From NCBI GenBank assembly GCA_017469405.1, contig JAFUGL010000014.1, positions 1 through 64,000 of the forward strand: 64,000 nucleotides of DNA, given 5' to 3'. Below are positions 34,605 through 45,104 of the stretch, piece after piece; within the stretch, counting starts at the first letter, position 1; every line of letters begins with the position of its first letter. A program made the translations under genes and the position numbers. This DNA comes from Lachnospiraceae bacterium (GTDB taxonomy: Bacteria > Bacillota > Clostridia > Lachnospirales > Lachnospiraceae). The notes below the pieces were generated by a model, which was not told where the DNA came from, ran no database searches, and saw nothing but the letters and a program-made list of their open reading frames with translations.

Positions 34605-36110
34605 ATGAAGCTTTTTGATTTAATCGACGGACTTGATTATGAAATAGTCTGCGGAACAACAGACGCCGTGATAAAGGATATAAAAAATGACTCAAGAAAA
34701 GTTGGTGAGGGAGACCTTTTCTTTTGTATATCGGGTGCGGTATCTGACGGACATAAGTATGCAGAGGATGTTATAGATAAAGGTGCTAAGGCACTCATTG
34801 TTGAAAAGGATTTGGATATAAAAATACCTGATGATGTAACGATTGTAAAGGTTGATAATTCCCGCTACGCAATGGGTATGATCAGTTCAAAATTCTATGG
34901 AGAGCCATCAAAGAAGCTTACGGTAATAGGCATAACAGGTACAAAGGGTAAGACTACAACAACATATATGATTCGTGAAATGCTTGAGTCTGCCGGTAAA
35001 AGGACCGGACTTATAGGTACCATCGAGATAATCGACGGTGTAAATACCATACCTGCTAAAAATACTACTCCCGAATCAATAGTTCTTCATAAGACACTTA
35101 AGGATATGGTTGACAATGGCCTTACAGCAGTTGTCATGGAGGTTTCTTCCCAGGGACTTATGCTTGACAGGGTGGCAGGAGTCGATTTTGATTACGGAAT
35201 ATTTACTAATCTTTCTAAGGATCATATCGGTCCAAATGAGCACAAAACCTTTGAAGAATATATGATGTGGAAGGCTAAGCTTTTTACTCTTTGCAGGACC
35301 GGAATATTAAACTGCGATGATAAGTTTATGAGTGAAATGACAAAGGATGCCGATTGTGAAATAATAACCTATGGAATGAAAGAAGATGCCGATTATGCTG
35401 CCGGGGATTTTAGGTTATATAACAAAGATGGAGTGCTTGGAATAGAGTATAATTTAAAGGGAAAGAAAAATGCTGATATAATAGTAGATCTTCCGGGAGA
35501 GTTTTCTGTTCATAATTCACTTGCAGCTATTGTTATAGCTGATCTTATGGGTGTGGATATGGAAGACATAAAGGACATTTTAAAGACTATAAAGGTCCGT
35601 GGAAGAGTAGAAATGATTCCTATATCGGATGAGTTTACGATTATGATAGACTATGCTCATAATGCTATGGCTTTGGAAAGCCTCCTTAGTGCTCTTAAGG
35701 CATATAATCCTAAGAGACTTGTTACCCTTTTTGGATGCGGAGGAAATCGTTCCAAGGACAGAAGATATGAGATGGGAGAGGTTTCTGGAAAGCTATCGGA
35801 TTTTACCATTATTACCAGTGATAATCCGAGAGATGAAGAACCTTTGGAAATAATTAAAGACATAAAAATCGGCATGAGTAAAACGGATGGTGATTTTATA
35901 GAAATTCCCGACAGAAAGGAAGCTATAAGATATGCTATTATGAATGGTAAAAGCGGGGATGTTATAGTCCTTGCAGGAAAAGGACACGAGGATTATCAGG
36001 AGATAAAGGGTGTTAAGCATCATATGGATGAAAGAGACCTGATAAAGGAAGTTTTGGAGGAAGAAGATGTCACAAAGATATGCGGATATAATAATAGATA
36101 TTTCGCATGA
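34605..36110 (+). CDS. murE: UDP-MurNAc-tripeptide synthetase MurE, meso-DAP type
   Basis: A 501-residue Mur ligase that adds the third amino acid of the peptidoglycan stem. It has the P-loop GITGTKGKTTT (about 112-122), the carbamylated-Lys region and the C-terminal ligase domain. The DNPRDEEP motif (near 407) specifies meso-diaminopimelate rather than lysine. The ATG at 34605 has GGAGG 8 bases upstream and is preferred to the in-frame TTG at 34590. The 3' end overlaps priA by 44 bases. Confidence 0.95.
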   Translation: MKLFDLIDGLDYEIVCGTTDAVIKDIKNDSRKVGEGDLFFCISGAVSDGHKYAEDVIDKGAKALIVEKDLDIKIPDDVTIVKVDNSRYAMGMISSKFYGEPSKKLTVIGITGTKGKTTTTYMIREMLESAGKRTGLIGTIEIIDGVNTIPAKNTTPESIVLHKTLKDMVDNGLTAVVMEVSSQGLMLDRVAGVDFDYGIFTNLSKDHIGPNEHKTFEEYMMWKAKLFTLCRTGILNCDDKFMSEMTKDADCEIITYGMKEDADYAAGDFRLYNKDGVLGIEYNLKGKKNADIIVDLPGEFSVHNSLAAIVIADLMGVDMEDIKDILKTIKVRGRVEMIPISDEFTIMIDYAHNAMALESLLSALKAYNPKRLVTLFGCGGNRSKDRRYEMGEVSGKLSDFTIITSDNPRDEEPLEIIKDIKIGMSKTDGDFIEIPDRKEAIRYAIMNGKSGDVIVLAGKGHEDYQEIKGVKHHMDERDLIKEVLEEEDVTKICGYNNRYFA

Positions 36111-38076
36111 AGCTATAGATAAAGCATTTCAGTATATCATACCCGATGAACTAAACGAGACAGTAACAATCGGTTCACAGGTTGAGGTTCCGTTTGGAAG
36201 ATACAATAAAACGAGAAAGGGTTATGTTATAGATATAACTGATAAAGCCTCTTATGATATCGATAAATTAAAAAGTATAGCAGGTATTTCGGATAAAAGT
36301 ATTCGTATAGAGGGAAATCTCATAAGACTTGCAAGCTTTATTCATAAAACTTATGGTTCAACAATGATAAATGCTTTAAAAACCGTTATGCCGGTGAAAG
36401 AAAAAATAAGAAAGACCGAGCAAAGAGTTTCAGAGGAGGAATTTGAGTTAAAAAACGATCCTCCCGAATCGCTAAATGACGAGCAGCTTTTACTGGTTGA
36501 GGAATTCAAAGCAGATTATCAAAATGAGGACTACAAAACCTATCTTTTGGCAGGAATTACAGGCAGCGGAAAGACGGAAGTTTATATAGGCTGTATAAAA
36601 GAAGTGATAAAAAAGGGTGCACAGGCTATTGTCCTTATACCGGAGATTGCGCTTACTTATCAAAATGTTGCAAGGTTTAAACGGCATTTTGGCAACAGAG
36701 TTGCTGTGATAAATTCAAAGCAGAGTAAGGGTGAGAGGTTTTTAGAGTTTGAACGTGTTAGAAATCATGAGGCAGATGTAATTATAGGTCCGCGTTCGGC
36801 TTTATTTGCCCCATGCGATAAGCTTGGACTCATCATAATTGATGAGGAGCATGATATGGCGTATAAGAGTGACCAGTCGCCTAAGTACCATGCAAGAGAG
36901 GTGGCAAAGGAAAGAGCAAGACTTGAAAACGCCTCTATAATACTTGGTTCGGCAACTCCGTCTGTTGAAAGCTACAGTCAGGCGAAGCTTGGACATTATA
37001 AGCTATGGAAGCTTAATAACAGACCGGAGGGTGTAAGCCTGCCGGATATATCTATAGTAGATATGCGGGATGAACTTCATCTTGGAAACAGAAGCATAAT
37101 AAGCAATGAGTTAAAGGAAGCTATGGCGGCCTGCCTTGAAAAGAATGAGCAGATAATGCTTTTTATAAACAGAAGGGGATTTAACAGCTTTGTATCCTGC
37201 AGGGAATGCGGAGAGGTTATAAAGTGCCCAAAATGTGATGTAGCACTTTCCTTGCATAACAATGGATTTATGATGTGCCATTATTGCGGCCATATCGAAA
37301 GAGTTCATAAGGAATGTCCTAAATGCAAATCCAAGATGATTGGAGGCTTTGGAACCGGAACCCAGAAGGTCGAGGAGGAGATTAAAAAGATATTTCCTGC
37401 GATAAAAACCTTAAGGATGGATAAGGACACTACAACAAAAAAGGGTTCGCAAAGCAATATAATAAATCAGTTTTTAAATCACAAGGCAGAAGTGTTAATC
37501 GGAACACAGATGATAGTTAAGGGGCATGACTTTTCAAATGTAACTTTAGTTGGTGTTCTGCTTGCCGATATATCACTTTTTTCAAATGATTATATGGCAG
37601 GCGAAAGAACCTTTGACCTTTTGACACAGGCGGCAGGAAGAGCCGGAAGAAGCGAGAAGAAGGGAAGGGTTGTAATACAGACCTATCAGCCGGAGCATTA
37701 TGCCATAGCAACAGTAAAAAAACAAAGCTATGAGGATTTCTTTGATATGGAGATAAGCTACAGAAGTCTTCTTAAATATCCGCCGGTTTATAATATGATG
37801 GTTATGATGCTTACTTCGGAGGATTATGACAGACTAAATGAAGAGACAAAAAGCTGTGCAAAGCATATAAAGGATGCCTTTACAGGAGACAAGAAGGTTA
37901 GGATTATCGGTCCTGCGGATGCGTCTATTGTAAAAATAAATGATATATACAGAAAGGTTATATATATAAAATCAGATGATCTTGAAAAGTTAAGAAGAAT
38001 AAGGGAAATGTTCGATGAATATGAAGCAGAAGGCATAAGTATCATGTTTGATGTGAATCCTGTTAATTCTTATTAA
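36067..38076 (+). CDS. priA: primosomal protein N', replication restart helicase PriA
   Basis: A 669-residue superfamily 2 helicase that reloads the replisome at stalled forks. The 3'-DNA-binding domain covers about 1-105. Walker [12 protein letters not shown] (about 164-174), the DEEHD box, and GSATPSVES follow. Two zinc sites are seen: [13 protein letters not shown] and [17 protein letters not shown]. Next comes QAAGRAGR. It overlaps the end of murE with its own GGAGGAAG, suggesting coupled expression. It is somewhat shorter than the usual 730 but no motif is missing. Confidence 0.95.
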   Translation: MSQRYADIIIDISHEAIDKAFQYIIPDELNETVTIGSQVEVPFGRYNKTRKGYVIDITDKASYDIDKLKSIAGISDKSIRIEGNLIRLASFIHKTYGSTMINALKTVMPVKEKIRKTEQRVSEEEFELKNDPPESLNDEQLLLVEEFKADYQNEDYKTYLLAGITGSGKTEVYIGCIKEVIKKGAQAIVLIPEIALTYQNVARFKRHFGNRVAVINSKQSKGERFLEFERVRNHEADVIIGPRSALFAPCDKLGLIIIDEEHDMAYKSDQSPKYHAREVAKERARLENASIILGSATPSVESYSQAKLGHYKLWKLNNRPEGVSLPDISIVDMRDELHLGNRSIISNELKEAMAACLEKNEQIMLFINRRGFNSFVSCRECGEVIKCPKCDVALSLHNNGFMMCHYCGHIERVHKECPKCKSKMIGGFGTGTQKVEEEIKKIFPAIKTLRMDKDTTTKKGSQSNIINQFLNHKAEVLIGTQMIVKGHDFSNVTLVGVLLADISLFSNDYMAGERTFDLLTQAAGRAGRSEKKGRVVIQTYQPEHYAIATVKKQSYEDFFDMEISYRSLLKYPPVYNMMVMMLTSEDYDRLNEETKSCAKHIKDAFTGDKKVRIIGPADASIVKINDIYRKVIYIKSDDLEKLRRIREMFDEYEAEGISIMFDVNPVNSY

Positions 38077-38120
38077 TAAAAGAATCATTTGAGGAGATAT
38101 TAAGAAAAGAGGTAAGTAAA

Positions 38121-38606
38121 ATGGCGATACGAAATATCAGAATTGATGGAGATGACATTTTAAGAAAAAAATGCAAGCCTGTTGAAAAAATGACTGACAG
38201 AATAAGTACACTCATTGATGATATGTTTGATACTATGTATGATGCAAACGGAGTAGGTTTAGCTGCTCCGCAGGTAGGCATTCTTAAAAGAATAGTAGTA
38301 ATAGATGTTATGGATGATAATCCTCTTGCACTTATAAATCCCGTGATTGTTTCTTCGGATGGTGAACAGGAGGGAGAAGAGGGCTGCCTTAGCTTGCCCG
38401 GACTTTCAGGTAATGTAAAGCGTCCGAATCATGTAATATGTAAGGCACTAGACAGGGACATGAAGGAGATAACGGTTGAAGGAGAAGGTCTTTTGGCAAG
38501 GGCAATCTGCCATGAACTGGATCATCTTGATGGAATACTTTATAAGGATCTTGCTACAGACGGTCTTCATAGTATAGATGCACCGCCTGCTGACGATGAG
38601 GATTAA
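38121..38606 (+). CDS. def: peptide deformylase
   Basis: A 161-residue metalloenzyme that removes the formyl group from nascent proteins. All three motifs are present: [18 protein letters not shown] and the metal-binding [11 protein letters not shown]. It is directly upstream of fmt (18 bases), the enzyme of the opposite reaction, as in most bacteria. Start is supported by GAGGTAAG. Confidence 0.96.
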   Translation: MAIRNIRIDGDDILRKKCKPVEKMTDRISTLIDDMFDTMYDANGVGLAAPQVGILKRIVVIDVMDDNPLALINPVIVSSDGEQEGEEGCLSLPGLSGNVKRPNHVICKALDRDMKEITVEGEGLLARAICHELDHLDGILYKDLATDGLHSIDAPPADDED

Positions 38607-38623
38607 AAAAAGAGGTAGATTAT

Positions 38624-39568
38624 ATGAAAATTGTTTATATGGGAACACCTGACTTTGCAGTATATCCACTTAAGGCTCTTGTCGAAGCAGGACATAAGGT
38701 TTCACTTGTAATAAGCCAGCCTGACAAGGCGAAGGGAAGAAGTAACAAGCTTGTGCCTACACCTGTAAAGGCAGCTGCCACAGAGCTTGGAATAGATGTA
38801 TTTCAGCCTGAAAAAATAAAGGAAGAAGCATCCGTTGCCAGAATTAAAAAATGCAAGCCTGATGTTATAGTTGTTGCCGCTTACGGACAGATACTTCCGG
38901 AAAGTATATTGAATATACCTGAATATGGATGCATAAATATACATGCGTCACTTTTGCCAAAATACAGAGGCGCTGCGCCTATAGAATGGTCTATAATAGA
39001 TGGCTGTGATAAGACCGGTGTTACTACTATGTATATGGAAAAAGGTCTTGATACAGGAGATATGATAGAAAAAGCAGAGGTTGCTATAGAACCTGATGAT
39101 ACAGGTGAAACCCTTCACGATAAGCTTGCTTTATGCGGAGCAGGACTTATAATCTCTACATTAAAGGCTCTTGAGGATAATACTGCGGTAAGAACGAAGC
39201 AGGATGATTCGGAAAGTTCATACGCACATATGCTTACAAAGGAGCTTGGAAAGCTTGATTTTAATATGCCGGCAGTAAAGCTTGAAAGACTTATAAGAGG
39301 TCTTATCCCATGGCCTTGTGCATATACAAGGATAGATGGAAAAAATGTTAAGATACTTAAAGCTCGTGTTGCAGATGAAACAAATGCCACGTATCAAACC
39401 GGTACTCCGGGTGAGATAATAGAAGTTACTAAAAAAACATTTACTGTTAAATGTAAAGAAGGGGCATTAACAGTTTTATCACTTCAGCCTGAAGGTAAAA
39501 AAGTTATGGATACGGTATCATTTTTAAATGGTAATAAGCTTAGTGTTCACAGTATGGTCGGAGAATAA
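38624..39568 (+). CDS. fmt: methionyl-tRNA formyltransferase
   Basis: A 314-residue enzyme that formylates initiator Met-tRNA with 10-formyl-THF. It begins with the MGTPDFAV strand and carries the catalytic Asn/His/Asp set in GCINIHASLLPKYRGAAP and TTMYMEKGLDTGDM. The C-terminal OB-like domain spans about 205-310. Length and neighbours (def upstream, rsmB downstream) are standard. Confidence 0.96.
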   Translation: MKIVYMGTPDFAVYPLKALVEAGHKVSLVISQPDKAKGRSNKLVPTPVKAAATELGIDVFQPEKIKEEASVARIKKCKPDVIVVAAYGQILPESILNIPEYGCINIHASLLPKYRGAAPIEWSIIDGCDKTGVTTMYMEKGLDTGDMIEKAEVAIEPDDTGETLHDKLALCGAGLIISTLKALEDNTAVRTKQDDSESSYAHMLTKELGKLDFNMPAVKLERLIRGLIPWPCAYTRIDGKNVKILKARVADETNATYQTGTPGEIIEVTKKTFTVKCKEGALTVLSLQPEGKKVMDTVSFLNGNKLSVHSMVGE

Positions 39569-39585
39569 TCAGTCGGAGAATATTT

Positions 39586-40932
39586 ATGTCAGACGAAAGA
39601 GATATAGTTTTGGATATCCTTATGGACATCGAGACAAACAATACCTTTTCTAATATAGCTTTAAATAAAGCATTAAAGAAAAACCAATTTATAGAGAAAA
39701 ATAAGAGAGCCTTTATCACGAGGCTCTCTGAAGGCGTTGTCGAAACACGCATAAAGCTTGACTATATCATAAATCAATTTTCAAAGCTAAAAGCAAACAA
39801 GCTGAAGCCTATGATAAGATGTATTATCAGAATGGGTGTTTATCAGCTTATTTTTATGGACAGCGTTCCGGACAGTGCCGCATGTAATGAAGCCGTTAAG
39901 CTTGCAAAAAAACACGGGCTTGCCGGACTTTCAGGATATGTAAACGGTGTACTAAGAAGTGTTGCAAAAAATAAGGATAATATAAAATATCCTGATAGAA
40001 AAAAGGATTATATCGCATATCTTTCTGTAGAGTATTCTGTTCCGGAAGGATTGATAAAAAAATTAGAAAAAGATTATCCTGATGATTATGAGCAGATTCT
40101 TGCCGGCTGTTTTATCGAAAGAGAAACCTCTATCAGGGTTCATACACCCGTAATATCGGTTGATGAGTTACGGGATAAGATAGCCGGGGAAGGAATAAAG
40201 GTTTCTAAAGGATATTATTCAGATAAAGCGCTTCTTATATCAGGATATGACTTTATTAAAAAGGTGCCGGGATATAAGCAGGGAGAATTTACAGTTCAGG
40301 ATGAAAGCTCCATATGTGCTGTAGATGAGGCGTTTAAGCAGATAGATGAAATATCGGATGATTTTATTATTCTTGATATATGTGCTGCTCCGGGAGGTAA
40401 AACAACCGCCGCACTTGAAGCTATGGCAGACCTATCAAAGGCAGACACAGGCGGCGTTTATTCATTTGATATTTCAGAGGATAAGCTTTCTTTGATTGAT
40501 GATAATGTAGACAGACTTGGATACGATAATGTTGTTATAGGTCAGCATGATGCCACAAAGCATATAGATAAAGAAAAATTTGATTATGATTTTGATAATA
40601 ATACTGATATGGTAATAGCTGATGTGCCGTGCTCCGGACTTGGTATAATCGGACGGAAAAATGATATAAAATATCGTGTAAGTGAGGAACAGATAAAAGA
40701 ACTTATAGGTTTGCAGGATAAGATACTTGAAAATGCTGCTTCATATGTAAAAAACGGTGGTGTGCTCTTGTACAGTACATGTACAATCAATCCCGAAGAA
40801 AATGATAAAAGAATAGAGGCACTTTTGAATAAAAGAAATGATTTCAAGCTTATAAAAAAGAAACAGTTTTTGCAGGGAATAGATAAATGTGACGGATTTT
40901 TTTATGCGATACTAAAGAGAGTAATTGCATAA
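39586..40932 (+). CDS. rsmB: 16S rRNA m5C967 methyltransferase RsmB
   Basis: A 448-residue enzyme with an N-terminal NusB-like RNA-binding domain (about 1-130) and a Rossmann methyltransferase domain. The SAM loop is DICAAPGGKTT. Catalytic Cys residues lie in ADVPCSGLG and YSTCTINPEEN. Length is typical (about 445). It lies 17 bases after fmt with GGAGAAT before the ATG. Confidence 0.94.
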   Translation: MSDERDIVLDILMDIETNNTFSNIALNKALKKNQFIEKNKRAFITRLSEGVVETRIKLDYIINQFSKLKANKLKPMIRCIIRMGVYQLIFMDSVPDSAACNEAVKLAKKHGLAGLSGYVNGVLRSVAKNKDNIKYPDRKKDYIAYLSVEYSVPEGLIKKLEKDYPDDYEQILAGCFIERETSIRVHTPVISVDELRDKIAGEGIKVSKGYYSDKALLISGYDFIKKVPGYKQGEFTVQDESSICAVDEAFKQIDEISDDFIILDICAAPGGKTTAALEAMADLSKADTGGVYSFDISEDKLSLIDDNVDRLGYDNVVIGQHDATKHIDKEKFDYDFDNNTDMVIADVPCSGLGIIGRKNDIKYRVSEEQIKELIGLQDKILENAASYVKNGGVLLYSTCTINPEENDKRIEALLNKRNDFKLIKKKQFLQGIDKCDGFFYAILKRVIA

Positions 40933-41012
40933 ACTTATAGCAAACGTAAAATAAAAATTTGAGAATATACATATGATTTTAAAGTAAAAAACATAATGTT
41001 TTGAGGAAAATG

Positions 41013-42071
41013 ATGAGTAATTTACAGGAAGAAAAAACAGAAAAAATCGATATAAAATCCATGTACCTTGATGAACTCACGGACTACGTTAAAGAAATGG
41101 GACTTCCTGCATTTAGGGCAAAGCAGCTTTTTAGCTGGATGCATGAAAAGTATGTGGGAGATACTGATTCCATGACCAATCTTCCCAAGGATATGAGGGA
41201 AAAAATAAAGGAAGATGGATTTGTAGTACTTAAAGAAGAAACAAGACAGGTTTCAAAAAAGGATGGGACTGTTAAGTTCTTGTTTAAACTATATGACGGA
41301 CAGATGATTGAAGCTGTATTTATGAGATATTCGTATGGTAATTCCATATGTATATCTTCTCAGGCAGGATGTCGTATGGGGTGCAGATTTTGTGCTTCAA
41401 CCATAGGTGGTTTAGTCAGAAATTTAAGCGCTTCTGAAATGCTTGAGCAGGTATATGCCACTATGCGTCTTACGGGCGAAAGAATATCAAATATAGTTAT
41501 TATGGGTACGGGTGAACCGCTTGATAATTATGATAATGTTTTAAGGTTTATAAGACTAATAACTGATGAAAAGGGATACAACTTAAGTATGAGAAATATA
41601 ACCATGTCTACATGCGGCATAGTTCCAAAGATAGATGAACTTGCAGATGAAAAGCTTGCCATAACACTTGCTATATCCCTTCATGCTCCTAATAATGAAA
41701 AAAGACGAAGTCTTATGCCGATAGCTGAAAAATACAGTATAAAAGAGATACTTGAAGCCTGTAAAAGATATTTTGATATTACAGGAAGAAGAATCAGCTT
41801 TGAATACAGCCTTGTTAAAGGTCAAAATGACAGTAAAGAAGATGCTTTGGAACTGGCAGAGCTTTTAAAAGGGCAAAACTGCCATGTTAATCTAATTCCG
41901 GTTAATTCGATAGAAGAAAGAAATTTTGAAAAGGGAGATAATAATTCTATTCAAAATTTCAAATTAGTACTTGAAAAAAATTCAATAAATGTTACTATAA
42001 GAAGGAGTGTGGGTAGCGATATAGATGCTGCCTGCGGACAGTTAAGAAGAAAGTATTCGGTTAATATTTAG
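41013..42071 (+). CDS. rlmN: dual-specificity 23S rRNA/tRNA m2A methyltransferase RlmN
   Basis: A radical-SAM enzyme of 352 residues that methylates A2503 of 23S rRNA and A37 of some tRNAs. The cluster motif CRMGCRFC (CxxxCxxC) and the GTGEPLDNYDNV motif are visible. The C-terminal part has VTIRRSVGSDIDAACGQLR, which includes the mechanistic Cys. Several starts are close: ATG at 41010 and 41013, and a TTG at 41001. GAGGAAA places the best spacing on 41013. Confidence 0.94.
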   Translation: MSNLQEEKTEKIDIKSMYLDELTDYVKEMGLPAFRAKQLFSWMHEKYVGDTDSMTNLPKDMREKIKEDGFVVLKEETRQVSKKDGTVKFLFKLYDGQMIEAVFMRYSYGNSICISSQAGCRMGCRFCASTIGGLVRNLSASEMLEQVYATMRLTGERISNIVIMGTGEPLDNYDNVLRFIRLITDEKGYNLSMRNITMSTCGIVPKIDELADEKLAITLAISLHAPNNEKRRSLMPIAEKYSIKEILEACKRYFDITGRRISFEYSLVKGQNDSKEDALELAELLKGQNCHVNLIPVNSIEERNFEKGDNNSIQNFKLVLEKNSINVTIRRSVGSDIDAACGQLRRKYSVNI

Positions 42072-42081
42072 GAGGAATCCT

Positions 42082-42801
42082 ATGAGGTCTAGTGGAAAAA
42101 CAGATACCGGCAGCAAGAGAAGCAACAATCAGGACAGCATATATTATAGCGATAAGCCGGTAGGACCATTACCAAATCTTTACATAGTTGCAGATGGTAT
42201 GGGTGGACACAGAGCAGGAGATCAGGCATCTAAGATGGCAATTGATATCGCAGTGGATTTTATAAAAAAGTCTACTATTGAAAATCCGATTGCTGTTTTG
42301 AAGCGTGCGATGATTTTTGCAAATAATGAGATATACAAAACCGCAAGTCGTGATCCGGACTTAAGAGGGATGGGAACGACTATGGTTGCTGCTGTTTGTC
42401 AGGATGAAAAATTATATGTTGCCAATATAGGTGACAGCAGATTATATTCCGTAGGAAATGAGATAAAACAGATTACTATGGATCATTCGCTTGTTGAGGA
42501 GCTTATCAGGGATGGAAAGCTTGAAAGAAAAAAAGGAAGAAACCATCCTGAAAAAAATATTATTACTAAGGCTATGGGTTCAAAGGAGGAGGTTATTCCG
42601 GATTTCTTTGAGATAGACATAAATCCTGAGGATAAATATCTGCTTTGCTCTGATGGTTTGTCCAATATGGTTGAGGATGACGAGATAAGAGATATTGTCA
42701 TAGATAACGAAGATTTAAGAGAAACTGCGCAGGCACTTATTGACAGGGCTAACTACTATGGTGGCGCGGACAATATATCTGTTGTTATTATTGCAAGTTA
42801 A
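42082..42801 (+). CDS. stp: PP2C-family serine/threonine phosphatase
   Basis: A 239-residue Mn2+/Mg2+-dependent phosphatase (Stp/PrpC). It shows SKRSNNQDS (family: G-x-x-R-x-N-x-D), VADGMGGHRAGDQAS, ANIGDSRLY, LLCSDGLSNMV and GGADNISVVI. It counteracts the PASTA kinase encoded next. AGGAGG is close to the ATG, 10 bases after rlmN. Confidence 0.94.
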   Translation: MRSSGKTDTGSKRSNNQDSIYYSDKPVGPLPNLYIVADGMGGHRAGDQASKMAIDIAVDFIKKSTIENPIAVLKRAMIFANNEIYKTASRDPDLRGMGTTMVAAVCQDEKLYVANIGDSRLYSVGNEIKQITMDHSLVEELIRDGKLERKKGRNHPEKNIITKAMGSKEEVIPDFFEIDINPEDKYLLCSDGLSNMVEDDEIRDIVIDNEDLRETAQALIDRANYYGGADNISVVIIAS

Positions 42802-42835
42802 ACAATTCGAGAAATAATCAGAAAGGGTTAGAAAT

Positions 42836-45103
42836 ATGTTAAAACCGGGAATGATATTATGTGATAGATATGAAATTCTGGAAGTTGTAGGTGCCGGAGG
42901 TATGTCTATCGTATATAAGGCAAAGGATCACAGGTTAAACAGAAATGTTGCTATCAAGATGCTTAAGCCGGAGTTTGTGAATGATAAGACTTTTGTTACA
43001 AAGTTCAGGATTGAGGCACAGGCTTCAGCAGGACTTGCACATCCTAATATTGTAAATGTATATGATGTTACTGAGGATGATGGTATTTATTTCATAGTCA
43101 TGGAGCTTGTGGAAGGTATAACTCTTAAGGAGTATATACATGAAAATGGCAGATTATCCATGGATAAGGCGATAGATTTTTCTATTCAGATTGCTTCCGC
43201 ACTTGAAACGGCACATGAAAATCATATCATACATAGAGATATAAAGCCTCAAAATATACTTGTCAATAAAAACGGCAATTTAAAGGTTACTGATTTTGGT
43301 ATTGCGAAGGCAGCTTCATCAAATACCCTTACTTCAGGCGCTATGGGAAGCGTTCATTATATTTCTCCTGAACAGGCCAGAGGTGGATACAGTGATGAAA
43401 GAAGTGATATATATTCACTTGGAATAACCATGTATGAGATGGTAACCGGAAGGGTGCCTTTTGAGGGCGATAATAATGTTTCTGTAGCACTTATGCATAT
43501 ACAAAATGAGATGGTTTCTCCTAGAGAATACTATCCTGATATATATGCAAGCTTTGAAAAGATTATTTTAAAGGCTACTCAGAAGAAACCTGAGAGAAGA
43601 TATCTCACTGCAAGTGCGCTTATTGCAGATTTAAAGAGAGTTCAAAATAATCCTAATATAGATATAGTTGTAGCTCCTTCATCAGTTACAAACAGCCCGA
43701 CTCAGGAGTGGTCAAAGGAGGAAATTGAGGCTGTAAGAAATGCTGCTTCTGCAAAGCAGATTCAGCAACCACAGAATGCATTTTTTAATACTAATGTACC
43801 TGTTCAAAATGAGATGGGCGAGATGCGTCCGATTCAGGGAATATCAACAATTCCTGTTAATAATCAAAGAATCAATGCTCTTTTTGAGGAGGAGGATCCA
43901 TGGGGAGACGAGGAAGATGATTATGTTCCGGAGCCGCCAAGGAGAGGTGGTAATGTAAAAAAGATACAGGACTATGATGAAGAAGACGATTATGATGATT
44001 ATGATAACAGTGAAGATGACATAGATCCAAATCTTAAAAAGGCAGTTATTGTAGGTGCTGTAGCAACAGCTGTTATATTGGCAATTGTCGTTATGGTAGT
44101 CCTTGGAAAGGTGCTTGGCTGGTTCAAGTTTGGAGATAAAAAGACAACACAATCATCCACTGTTTCAGCATCCGAGGAGGTTGCAGAAATTCCTATGGAG
44201 GATGTAATCGGTATATCAGAGGAGGCAGCAATTAAGATACTTAAGGATGCCGGATTTACCAATGTTCAGTCAGTCCATGAAAATAATACCGAAACTCAGG
44301 AAGGTTATGTATTTGAGCAGAATATAGTCAAAGGAACACCTACTGCAGCGGATGCGGAAATTATAATTAAGGTTAGTGCCGGTGCTGAAGAAAAGCAGAT
44401 ACCGGATGTCAAGAATTATGAGGATGCCCAGGCGGTTACCATACTTCAGGAGGCAGGATTCACTGTAACACATGCATATGAATACAGTGAAGATGTTGAT
44501 AAGGATAAGGTTGTAAGAACAGAGCCTGAAGGTGGTTCCATGGCCAAGGAAGGCTCTAAAGTTACTCTTGTAGTCAGCAATGGTAAAGAAGAGAAAAATG
44601 TTGAGGTTCCTAACCTTACCGGATATACTCAGGCAGAAGCAGAAAACGCTCTTGCATCCAAGAAATTAACTACAGGTAATGTTACACATGAAAACAGTGA
44701 CAATGTAGCAGAGGGATATGTTATAAGACAGAGTGTAAAGAGTGGAACAGAGGTACCTGAGGGAAGTTCGGTTGATTTTGTAATAAGCGATGGTCCTGAG
44801 GAAAAAGCTGTGTCTTATACGGCTGATATCAAGGTAGATATAAGTGCTCCGACAAATGAAGTTGATGCAGAAGGAAATCCAGTTTCATATGCCGGAAGAA
44901 GTGCAACAGTCAGAGTATCAAACGGTGCAGCAACACAGGAGCAGACTGTAACCTTAAATACTGAAGGAAAAGCAAGCGCAAACGTAAGTATAGGTAATTT
45001 GTCAACTAACAATGAAAACTTCACATATACAATATTTATTGACGGAAATGATGTTAGTGCAAGCTTTGGAAAAACTCCAAGCATAACCTATAGAGAGAAC
45101 TAA
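42836..45103 (+). CDS. prkC: PASTA-domain serine/threonine kinase (PrkC/Stk1)
   Basis: A 755-residue transmembrane kinase. The kinase domain (about 10-270) has GAGGMSIVYKA, the catalytic Lys in VAIKML, HRDIKPQNIL and DFGIAKAAS. An acidic juxtamembrane linker (about 350-400) and a membrane helix (about 402-424) follow. Three extracellular PASTA domains (about 460-530, 532-600, 602-670) should bind muropeptides or lipid II. A further C-terminal beta domain (about 672-755) has Ser/Thr-rich sequence. It pairs with the phosphatase 34 bases upstream. The rsgA gene starts immediately after the stop codon. Confidence 0.95.
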   Translation: MLKPGMILCDRYEILEVVGAGGMSIVYKAKDHRLNRNVAIKMLKPEFVNDKTFVTKFRIEAQASAGLAHPNIVNVYDVTEDDGIYFIVMELVEGITLKEYIHENGRLSMDKAIDFSIQIASALETAHENHIIHRDIKPQNILVNKNGNLKVTDFGIAKAASSNTLTSGAMGSVHYISPEQARGGYSDERSDIYSLGITMYEMVTGRVPFEGDNNVSVALMHIQNEMVSPREYYPDIYASFEKIILKATQKKPERRYLTASALIADLKRVQNNPNIDIVVAPSSVTNSPTQEWSKEEIEAVRNAASAKQIQQPQNAFFNTNVPVQNEMGEMRPIQGISTIPVNNQRINALFEEEDPWGDEEDDYVPEPPRRGGNVKKIQDYDEEDDYDDYDNSEDDIDPNLKKAVIVGAVATAVILAIVVMVVLGKVLGWFKFGDKKTTQSSTVSASEEVAEIPMEDVIGISEEAAIKILKDAGFTNVQSVHENNTETQEGYVFEQNIVKGTPTAADAEIIIKVSAGAEEKQIPDVKNYEDAQAVTILQEAGFTVTHAYEYSEDVDKDKVVRTEPEGGSMAKEGSKVTLVVSNGKEEKNVEVPNLTGYTQAEAENALASKKLTTGNVTHENSDNVAEGYVIRQSVKSGTEVPEGSSVDFVISDGPEEKAVSYTADIKVDISAPTNEVDAEGNPVSYAGRSATVRVSNGAATQEQTVTLNTEGKASANVSIGNLSTNNENFTYTIFIDGNDVSASFGKTPSITYREN

Positions 45104-45104
45104 T